Part shown: positions 1 through 5,901 of the stretch, piece by piece
Layout of the letters: every line of letters begins with the position of its first letter
Position numbering within the stretch: the first letter of the stretch is position 1
NCBI GenBank assembly: GCA_003446975.1
Contig: DMAP01000072.1
Location: 1-5,901, forward strand
Reading direction: 5' to 3'
From: Clostridiales bacterium
GTDB lineage: Bacteria; Bacillota; Clostridia; Tissierellales; Dethiosulfatibacteraceae
DNA length: 5,901 nucleotides
Translations under genes and position numbers: made by a program
Notes under the pieces: generated by a model
Database searches by the model: none
What the model was told of the DNA's origin: nothing
Seen by the model: the letters and a program-made list of their open reading frames with translations, nothing else

Positions 1-2786
1 TGTGTATCAAGTTGTTCAGCAAATTTGCTTTCAATCTCAGAATCATAGACCAGATAATCAAACAGATGTTTATGCAGATTCATGGCATTCACACCCAACT
101 GACCTTTTACCTGAGCTTCAGTGAATATCGAATCCTCAAATTGCTCTTCAAGTTTACGATACTGAATATGCTTGATAACCGTAGAAGCTTTCTGCTCATT
201 GATGATTTTTGAAGCCTTGATAATGAAATCCTCGGGGTTTTCCTTGAACTGGTCAAACGTTGCTTTATTAAGCTGCGTTAGGATAGCAACTACATCCTTG
301 CGAGTAAGAGAGGTCTTTTCAACTATCTTACCTGTCAAGTCAAACTTAACGGCATTATTGGCTACTACCGAAACATTTTTTGTCAGGGAAGTACTTGTTT
401 GGAAACCTTTCCCGTCAAGCATCTGCTTCTTGGTTGCAGAGGTCTTCAGATCCCCTTCCTTCACTTCGACAAACACTTTCGAAACATGCAGGGTGTTATC
501 CAATACCCCAATACAATTGGTAACCAATTCAGTGGGGTCGAAAGACACCTGGTAAATTGATTTCCCTTTGATACGCGACCACAGATCCTGAAAATCCTTA
601 CTTCTGAATCGTTCCTCGTTAAGCTTCATTTCTATATTGTTGGAGAAGGCATTTTCGGGAGCAATTGAAGACGCATCAAAAACGGAATCCAAGATTCTCT
701 TGATGCCGGGCAGATAGGGTTTCAGCTCTTCGGCAACAGCAAACTCCCCTGAATCGATTGAAGCATAATACGACGGCGTCAACGCTCCCCTGTGAACATA
801 CCCTTTGACTATCAGATCATCATATATGGTTTGAGCCAGCATCTCATCGATATGCAGAGGTTCCCCTCCTTCCGTAATGACTGTCTGATCAGTGAACAGC
901 GAGATATTCACAGTTTTTGGCCGGTCGGCAGCAATATCGGCAATTTCTTTCTGCAAAGATTCGGAGAAAGACTTATAACTCTCATTGGCAATAACGGTAA
1001 GTATATTATAGACATGCACATTGGCCCCCAAAACGGAGTTATCCATGCGGATACCGTCTTTATTGACACAAAGACGTAGGCCACGACCAACTTCTTGTCG
1101 CTTCCTGGTTTCTGAGGAGCTTTGTTTCAAGGTACAAATCTGGAAGACATTGGGATTGTCCCACCCTTCTTTCAAAGCAGAATGGGAAAAAATGAATCGC
1201 ACAGAATTAGAGAGACTCAGCAATTCCTCTTTATTTCTCATAATGAGATCGAAGGCATCGATGTCATCAGAGGTATCCTTCCCCCTTTTTACATCAGAGT
1301 CTATAAAATGCTTCTTCTTATCGATGGAAAAATAGCCCGCATGGATTTTCTTTTGTGATACCTTCCCTAAATATTCTACATACCCTGCATCTTTTAATGA
1401 TGGCTGGAATTGTGCAACTTCATCTTGATAGATATCTTCAAACCAAGTCGCATATTGACCATTCAATTCATCCCCACCATCATCATATTGACGATATTTG
1501 GCTACCTCATCGATGAAGAACAAGGAGAGTACCTTGATGCCTTTTCTAAAAAGTTCCCTTTCCTTTTCCAGATGGGTCTTTATGGTCTCCCTGATCTGAA
1601 TCTGCCTGAGGGCATCCTCGTTCTGACTGCCAATAACCTGACCAACAGAAACAGACTGTCCGTTGAGAAAGACCAATCGATTCTTGAAAGGATCAATTTC
1701 TGATATGATATACCTATTCTTATATTCCTCAAGCTCTCCTGACAACGAATAGAGATTACTCCCAATCTCCAAGGTTCTCAACCTTCGTTTCACCCCGTTA
1801 GCCTGTTTCGCATCAAACCAGACATTGGCTTTGGGTGGGGCATTTGGCGAAAGCGATAGCGAAGATACATATACATACCCATCCGTAGCAGAACTGCCGA
1901 CAAACTCAATGCCCTTTACCGATATCTTCTTGACAAGCTTCATATTATACGCTTCCACAGCATCAAGTCGATATATCAAATTGAATTGTTTTCTGGGAGT
2001 GGCCGAATAGCGAAGGGTAAAAAGAGCATTGAACTTTTTAAGCATCTCTACTGTCTTTTCGCCTTCAACAGACTGGGGTTCATCGATTATTAAAATTGGA
2101 TTGGTTTTTGCAATGACATCAATCGGTTTTCGACTCCGGAAGGAATCCAAGTCCATGTATATTCTTCTTGCATCTGCGCCCCTGGCATTGAATGCCTGGG
2201 AATTGATAATCATTGCATTGATTGCATTATCACTTGCAAATTGTTCAATCCTTTCAAGTTTGGAAGAATTATAGATGAAGTATCGAATTGCTGTCCCATA
2301 CATCTGTTTAAAATGGTCTTCAGTTGTCTGAAAGCTTTTATAGATTCCTTCTCTAATAGCAATACTCGGAACAACAATGATAAACTTCGACCACCCATAC
2401 TGTTTCTGGAGTTCATACATTGTCTTGATATAGGTATAGGTCTTGCCTACTCCTGTTTCCATCTCAATGGTAAGGTTATACCTACCCTCAAGTTTGGAGG
2501 ATACTGGTAATCGATGTATCCTTTGGATATTCTGAATATTCTTAAGTATCTGTGACTTTCCATCAGCGTCCTTGAAATATAAATCTGGAGCAATAGGGGC
2601 GTTGCGAAAACCGGTATAATCCATGTCAGTAAAATCATTAGCACCATTTCCAGCATGCCCTCTATCAATGACATACGATTGAAGATAGTTCGGTTGTCCA
2701 GAAAACACAGTGCATACGGCTTGGGCAGCATCAGCCTGGAATTTTTGGTTCTTGAATTGTAATTTCAGTTGTTTTTCTTCACTCAT
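1..2786 (-). CDS. res: Type III restriction enzyme Res subunit (helicase/nuclease), 3' end beyond window
   Basis: Res is the ATP-dependent translocase and nuclease subunit of type III restriction-modification; with Mod it cuts DNA carrying unmethylated sites. I translated the minus strand from ATG 2786-2784 and read 928 codons with no stop or frame break before the left edge. Visible superfamily 2 helicase motifs are Walker A ETGVGKT (about residues 110-116), motif II DEPQ (235-238), motif III SATP (261-264), a motif V-like segment SALKEGWDNPN (536-546) and motif VI QEVGRGLRL (564-572). The roughly 350 residues after motif VI fit the linker before the nuclease. The visible end, DSEIESKFAEQLDT (about 915-928), resembles the entry helix of a PD-(D/E)XK nuclease. 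Family members run to about 950-1000 residues, so the catalytic D and ExK residues should lie off-window. The gene follows mod by 9 bases in the same direction. Family assignment is firm; nuclease activity cannot be judged here. Confidence 0.93.
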   Translation of the reverse strand, partial: MSEEKQLKLQFKNQKFQADAAQAVCTVFSGQPNYLQSYVIDRGHAGNGANDFTDMDYTGFRNAPIAPDLYFKDADGKSQILKNIQNIQRIHRLPVSSKLEGRYNLTIEMETGVGKTYTYIKTMYELQKQYGWSKFIIVVPSIAIREGIYKSFQTTEDHFKQMYGTAIRYFIYNSSKLERIEQFASDNAINAMIINSQAFNARGADARRIYMDLDSFRSRKPIDVIAKTNPILIIDEPQSVEGEKTVEMLKKFNALFTLRYSATPRKQFNLIYRLDAVEAYNMKLVKKISVKGIEFVGSSATDGYVYVSSLSLSPNAPPKANVWFDAKQANGVKRRLRTLEIGSNLYSLSGELEEYKNRYIISEIDPFKNRLVFLNGQSVSVGQVIGSQNEDALRQIQIRETIKTHLEKERELFRKGIKVLSLFFIDEVAKYRQYDDGGDELNGQYATWFEDIYQDEVAQFQPSLKDAGYVEYLGKVSQKKIHAGYFSIDKKKHFIDSDVKRGKDTSDDIDAFDLIMRNKEELLSLSNSVRFIFSHSALKEGWDNPNVFQICTLKQSSSETRKRQEVGRGLRLCVNKDGIRMDNSVLGANVHVYNILTVIANESYKSFSESLQKEIADIAADRPKTVNISLFTDQTVITEGGEPLHIDEMLAQTIYDDLIVKGYVHRGALTPSYYASIDSGEFAVAEELKPYLPGIKRILDSVFDASSIAPENAFSNNIEMKLNEERFRSKDFQDLWSRIKGKSIYQVSFDPTELVTNCIGVLDNTLHVSKVFVEVKEGDLKTSATKKQMLDGKGFQTSTSLTKNVSVVANNAVKFDLTGKIVEKTSLTRKDVVAILTQLNKATFDQFKENPEDFIIKASKIINEQKASTVIKHIQYRKLEEQFEDSIFTEAQVKGQLGVNAMNLHKHLFDYLVYDSEIESKFAEQLDT

Positions 2787-2790
2787 TTTT

Positions 2791-2797
2791 CTTCCTT
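2791..2797 (-). promoter_or_regulatory. Ribosome-binding site of res
   Basis: On the minus strand the mod stop TAA (2798-2796) is followed by GGAAG, giving AAGGAAG overlapping the stop codon. Four A bases then lead to the res ATG at 2786. The spacing is short but plausible, and it fixes the res start. The overlap with the end of mod suggests that res is translated by ribosomes already on the mod message. Confidence 0.65.
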
Positions 2798-4712
2798 AGA
2801 TTACCCGGATCTTGTCAGAATTACTGGCAAAGGTCGGGTCATAATGTTTGAAGAGTTGCTCAACATTAATTCGGTCGACACTGCTGGAGAAGCAACTGTC
2901 TTTGAAGACGACCTTGGTGGCCTGTCTTTTTGCAATGGCTATGACAACTTCTTCACTGATGGCTTCTGAGAAACAAGCAATCAAGGCACCATCTTCAACG
3001 TTGTGGATAATAGTTTTTCCTATCATTTCCTTCTTATAGGGCAAGGAAAGCGGTAACCCCCAATCGAGCATGATCCCAAAGAGAATATCCAATTCAGTAC
3101 GGTCAGATTTGATATTTGATTCAGAATCAAATAAGTCCTGCTGTTCCAGTTCAGCTGCTCCATAATACACGTCGTTCATATTGGAAGAATCGATTTTCAG
3201 GACACGGAATCCGATATCAGGAAGCTTCTTAGGTTCAGCTCCTAGGTCAAGTTGGGTATTCTCCTGCTCAACTTCCTTTCGAATCTTCTCACCTGCGCGG
3301 CGAATACGTTCTTTACCTATTTCACAGATGGTAGGATATCCATCTTTAAAAGCTTCAGACTTCTCATCACATTTTTCAGGGACTTGAACCATGATGAACT
3401 TACGGTTACCACCATCTTCAGCATTGAGTTGCATAACGGAGTGGGCGGTAGTGGCTGAGCCGGAGAAGAAATCGAGGACAATATCGTCTTGCCCAACATT
3501 TGCTACTTGTAAAACACGAGAAAGCAGCCGGGTAGGCTTTGGTCCATCAAAATAGCCTTTTCCATCAAACAACTTTTTCAATTCTTGACGCCCTTCCTGA
3601 TTATGCCCTACTTCCTTATGAAACCAGAGAGTCGTGGGAGTCATTCCGTCTTGAACATCTGAAAGGAACCTCTTCAGCCGTGGAACATTATCCCCATTTT
3701 CTCCAAACCAAACCCTATTGTCTGCAATTAACTCTTGAAGCCTTTTGTAAGAAACCCTCCAACAAGATCCGTTTGAGGCTGCTACCTCACGACCACTTGG
3801 CGTAATTATTGGATAATCGTACGCAGCAGAATAAGTTTTTACTGTTAAATCCCCAGAAATCCAAACTCCCCTTGGATCATTATCTGGGTTCTTATATCGA
3901 GCGATGGATTCATCCGATCTGTTTAACTTTCCAATTTGAAAAGAATTCAATTGCTTTGCAAATACCAAAACATAGTCATGGCTTGCTGATAGATACTTCG
4001 CATCATTTTTTGGAGAGAAAGCCCTTTCCCAGATTATTGTTCCAACATAATTCATCTCACCAAATACTTCGTCACTCAATTTTTTCAGATTGTCATACTC
4101 ATTATCATCAATACTAATGAATATAACCCCATCATCCCTAAGCAGATTCTTAGCCAGTCTCAGCCTAGGGTACATCATTGTGCACCAATCAGAATGGAAT
4201 CTCCCATTGGAATCAGGGTTGACTGCCAACCTGTTGTTTTCTTCATCAACGAGGGTAGTCTGTTCCTTCCAGTCCTCTTGGGATTGATGGAAGTTATCCT
4301 TGTAGACAAAATCTTTCCCGGTATTGTAGGGAGGATCGATATAAATCATCTTCACTTTACCAAGATAGCTCTCCTGAAGAAGCTTCAGGACATCAAGGTT
4401 ATCCCCTTCAATATAGAGATTTTCTGTTGTGTCCCAATCTTTTGATTCTTTTTTACAAGGACGAAGCGTCTTATTGATAGGAGTGGCGGCCAAACGCCTT
4501 GCGTCCCGTTTTCCTACCCAGGTGAACTCATAGTGTTCCGGAGAAGTTGAAATTTCGTCGCCAAGAATCTCTTTCAACCGTTCAAAGTCGATGACTTCTC
4601 GAATCTTACCCTCTGGATCTCTCCCTTCTGTAACAACTTCGGGAAACATGGTTTTTACCGTTTCAATATTTTCTTCGATTAGATCTTTGGTTTGCATTTT
4701 CATCTTTTCCAT
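2796..4712 (-). CDS. mod: Type III DNA adenine methyltransferase, Mod subunit
   Basis: Mod transfers a methyl group from S-adenosylmethionine to the N6 of adenine within its recognition site and also provides site recognition for Res. The protein is 638 aa from ATG 4712. Catalytic motif IV, YIDPPYNTG, has DPPY at about residues 126-129. The SAM-binding motif I, DFFSGSATT, lies at about 414-422, so motif IV precedes motif I, which is the beta-class order typical of type III Mod. Between them lie DDGVIFISIDDNE (193-205) and a segment of about 130 residues (about 255-390) that should hold the target recognition domain. A C-terminal region of about 210 residues ends with KVVFKDSCFSSSVDRINVEQLFK, a pattern I recognise from the tails of type III Mod proteins. 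The reading frame also extends upstream to a TTG at 4733, but only the ATG at 4712 is correctly placed behind a strong AGGAGAG site. Further in-frame ATGs occur at codons 4 and 6. No simple-repeat tract suggesting phase variation was seen. The target sequence cannot be predicted. Confidence 0.95.
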   Translation of the reverse strand: MEKMKMQTKDLIEENIETVKTMFPEVVTEGRDPEGKIREVIDFERLKEILGDEISTSPEHYEFTWVGKRDARRLAATPINKTLRPCKKESKDWDTTENLYIEGDNLDVLKLLQESYLGKVKMIYIDPPYNTGKDFVYKDNFHQSQEDWKEQTTLVDEENNRLAVNPDSNGRFHSDWCTMMYPRLRLAKNLLRDDGVIFISIDDNEYDNLKKLSDEVFGEMNYVGTIIWERAFSPKNDAKYLSASHDYVLVFAKQLNSFQIGKLNRSDESIARYKNPDNDPRGVWISGDLTVKTYSAAYDYPIITPSGREVAASNGSCWRVSYKRLQELIADNRVWFGENGDNVPRLKRFLSDVQDGMTPTTLWFHKEVGHNQEGRQELKKLFDGKGYFDGPKPTRLLSRVLQVANVGQDDIVLDFFSGSATTAHSVMQLNAEDGGNRKFIMVQVPEKCDEKSEAFKDGYPTICEIGKERIRRAGEKIRKEVEQENTQLDLGAEPKKLPDIGFRVLKIDSSNMNDVYYGAAELEQQDLFDSESNIKSDRTELDILFGIMLDWGLPLSLPYKKEMIGKTIIHNVEDGALIACFSEAISEEVVIAIAKRQATKVVFKDSCFSSSVDRINVEQLFKHYDPTFASNSDKIRVI

Positions 4713-4713
4713 A

Positions 4714-5388
4714 CTAGTATCTCTCCTGGACAAGCTTAGTCATTCTATCTTTCATTGGAAGCAATTGTCTGCGGTATTCCAACTTTTTATTTACCTGGAC
4801 TTCCCTATTCATTCTTTTTTCCAGGCTCCCAATCTGTTTTGCCAAACTTCTGATTTCCAATGCCACATCAATAGCTTTTGAAAGATTTCCGTTGAATTGG
4901 GTTGCTCCAACCTCGCCTTCTGAGAGCTGCCCTATTATTGAAGCATAGAGAGCATCCATATCCAAAGCATGGAGGTCAAGGGTAAACGCAGTACCTTCCT
5001 CCATCCATTTTGTCTTAAACGAAGTTATAACCTTAAACTCTTGCAAAGTTTGAGAGCTTTTCTCTTTGTAGTTCAAAACCAGCTGAGTCCATCCCTTACA
5101 GGTCAGAACAAACAAAATATATTGGGGCATCCTCTGATCTATACATTCCAGAATCCTATAGTCAAAATCCTTAACGTCCCTAATACGGACCTCAAAAACC
5201 TGAATCTCAAAAACTGTATTCCCCTTGGCTATATGAAGAGTCTCAGGAGCCAGCTTATGTTGCCATAGTATTGAAGTAATCCGCCGGTTATAGTTTGCAC
5301 GCATCGAAGCCTCAAACCCAAGATTTGTAAATAATTTCTCTTTGGGAATGGAACGTCCGAATATGGTTGAATCGGGTAAAGCCAACAT
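4714..5388 (-). CDS. DUF4391 domain protein, accessory to the type III island
   Basis: A 224-residue soluble protein with no signal peptide or membrane segment. I recognise it as DUF4391 from the N-terminal pattern LPDSTIFGRSIPKEKLF (about 4-20), the segment ITSILWQHKLAPETLHIA (37-54), EIQVFEVRI (61-69), and the later TKWMEE and LDLHALDMDALYASII stretches. The family has no established biochemical function, but members are commonly seen beside type III mod and res genes. The last 50 or so residues (about 172-224) are rich in K, R, E, L and Q and look like a basic coiled coil or long helix. That would suit nucleic-acid or protein contact, which is inference. The start is either GTG 5391 or ATG 5388, which are adjacent codons. 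GAGG at 5398-5395 is 6 bases from the ATG and only 3 from the GTG, so I prefer the ATG. The gene starts 3 bases after the upstream stop and ends one base before mod. Confidence 0.82.
   Translation of the reverse strand: MLALPDSTIFGRSIPKEKLFTNLGFEASMRANYNRRITSILWQHKLAPETLHIAKGNTVFEIQVFEVRIRDVKDFDYRILECIDQRMPQYILFVLTCKGWTQLVLNYKEKSSQTLQEFKVITSFKTKWMEEGTAFTLDLHALDMDALYASIIGQLSEGEVGATQFNGNLSKAIDVALEIRSLAKQIGSLEKRMNREVQVNKKLEYRRQLLPMKDRMTKLVQERY
4721..4727 (-). promoter_or_regulatory. Ribosome-binding site deciding the mod start
   Basis: AGGAGAG reads on the minus strand inside the last codons of the DUF4391 gene, 8 bases before ATG 4712. The longer TTG start at 4733 would lie upstream of this site and would waste it. 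The site therefore supports the 638-residue form of Mod. It also links mod translation to that of the upstream gene, whose TAG (4716-4714) lies one base before the ATG. Confidence 0.8.
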
Positions 5389-5391
5389 CAC

Positions 5392-5901
5392 TTACCTCAC
5401 AACAAAAAAACAAATCAATTCGAAATCATCAAGCCCTGCATACTGCCCTCTCAAGGCCGTAGTAGGCCCTTCCTTGAACAGCGAATCAATATCGCTCGTC
5501 TCTTTTATGTCTATGATCGATGCAATCGTTTTCTCCAACAACGCTGAATAAGGATCCATCTTTTTCCCATCATTTGTTTCAGAATTGAATCGGCTACAAA
5601 GCACACCGTTAGGAATAGCAAAACCTTTACACAATAAGCGAAGGTCATCCAGCATTTTTTTTGGTTCCAGATGATTGCAAATAACCTTGCCATCCATATC
5701 AAGATACACCATATAGAATGGATGAAGCCTATTCTGACTATCAATATTCACTTCGTTATGAAGATTCTTCAGAATATACACTACCCCAGGAGGAAAATCC
5801 TTGGAAGCAGGCACAACAGCATGAAGCCCATTGGGTACTCTATCCAAGTGCGGATGGGATGAAATATAGGATAAAAGATCCAAGCGAAATTCATTCAAAC
5901 C
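5392..5901 (-). CDS. C-terminal end of a large protein, probably a helicase of the type III island
   Basis: The frame is open to the right edge, and 169 residues plus the TAA stop (5394-5392) are visible. The first possible start in the frame is a TTG at 5898, but it is preceded by an in-frame GGT with no visible start signal, so I treat the gene as partial at its 5' end. The visible part includes VPNGLHAVVPASKDFPPGVVYILKN cut across positions about 22-46, then a beta-rich segment (QNRLHPFYMVYLDMDGKVICNHL), an alpha-helical region and an acidic tail with SDIDSLF, GLDDFEL and a hydrophobic ending. It contains no helicase motifs. I identify it from memory of the C-termini of large SNF2- or DEAD-type helicases found upstream of DUF4391, mod and res genes. 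The helicase identity is therefore inference; the visible domain has no function known to me. It could instead be the tail of another large island protein. Confidence 0.6.
   Translation of the reverse strand, partial: GLNEFRLDLLSYISSHPHLDRVPNGLHAVVPASKDFPPGVVYILKNLHNEVNIDSQNRLHPFYMVYLDMDGKVICNHLEPKKMLDDLRLLCKGFAIPNGVLCSRFNSETNDGKKMDPYSALLEKTIASIIDIKETSDIDSLFKEGPTTALRGQYAGLDDFELICFFVVR
5395..5398 (-). promoter_or_regulatory. Ribosome-binding site of the DUF4391 gene
   Basis: GAGG lies in the last two sense codons (GTG AGG) of the upstream gene, directly before its TAA. It is 6 bases from ATG 5388, which makes ATG the better start than the adjoining GTG 5391. A four-base match is weak by itself. 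The tight stop-start arrangement suggests coupled translation. Confidence 0.5.

Noticed and set aside
172..555. Plus-strand open frame of 127 codons, with others at 1021-1335, 1410-1703, 2241-2510 and 3809-4117
   Set aside because: They lie antisense to the continuous res and mod frames, their translations resemble no family I know, and none has a convincing ribosome-binding site. They are shadows of the real genes.
2212..2229. Imperfect tandem 9-base repeat (attgcattg, attgcatta)
   Set aside because: Only two copies, in frame within res, coding for an Asn-Ala-Ile/Met stretch. This is too little to call a functional repeat.
1..2786. Possible broken res gene, because no complete minus-strand frame from start to stop covers this stretch
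   Set aside because: Codon-by-codon translation from ATG 2786 stays open to base 1. The gene simply lacks its stop inside the window.
2796..4712. Phase-variable mod (phasevarion) of the kind known for some type III methylases
   Set aside because: No tetra- or pentanucleotide repeat tract and no long homopolymer is present in mod or at its start.
4713..4733. TTG at 4733 as the start of Mod (645 residues)
   Set aside because: It would place the start upstream of the AGGAGAG site and overlap the DUF4391 gene. ATG 4712 sits 8 bases behind that site.
1..5901. DISARM or BREX defence island
   Set aside because: A helicase plus a methylase could suggest either, but no DUF1998, phospholipase D, PglZ or BrxC-like gene is visible. 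The Mod and Res motif layout is that of type III restriction.
1..5901. Insertion sequence, tRNA, CRISPR array or terminator in the window
   Set aside because: Coding sequence covers essentially every base. I saw no terminal inverted repeats, spaced direct repeats, tRNA-like fold or GC-rich hairpin followed by a T run at any gene junction.

Overview
The window holds four genes packed head to tail on the minus strand and reads as part of an extended type III restriction-modification island. In transcription order, from high to low coordinates, they are: the 3' end of a large gene (169 C-terminal residues visible, probably a helicase); a complete DUF4391-type gene (224 aa); a complete beta-class adenine methyltransferase gene, mod (638 aa); and a type III restriction gene, res, of which 928 N-terminal codons are visible before it leaves the window at base 1. 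Nothing supports a gene on the plus strand.

The genes are almost contiguous. The first stop codon lies 3 bases before the chosen ATG of the DUF4391 gene. One base separates the DUF4391 stop from the mod ATG, and 9 bases separate mod from res. Each internal gene has a purine-rich ribosome-binding site inside or just after the end of its upstream neighbour. No room remains for internal promoters or terminators, so one operon transcribed from a promoter beyond base 5901 is the simplest reading.

Functional reading: Mod is expected to recognise an asymmetric site and methylate adenine on one strand. Res carries superfamily 2 helicase motifs and would act in complex with Mod to cleave unmethylated invading DNA. 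The PD-(D/E)XK nuclease core of Res, expected in the last part of the protein, lies beyond the left edge and cannot be assessed. The DUF4391 protein and the probable helicase are not part of a minimal mod-res pair. Their position suggests accessory parts of the same defence module, but their roles are not known from this sequence.

Organism: a bacterium with moderately low GC (around 40-45% by eye) and good Shine-Dalgarno sites. The sequence does not fix the lineage, and such islands are horizontally mobile. No transposase, integrase, tRNA, rRNA, CRISPR array or attachment site is visible. The main novelty candidate is the four-gene arrangement, not any single gene.
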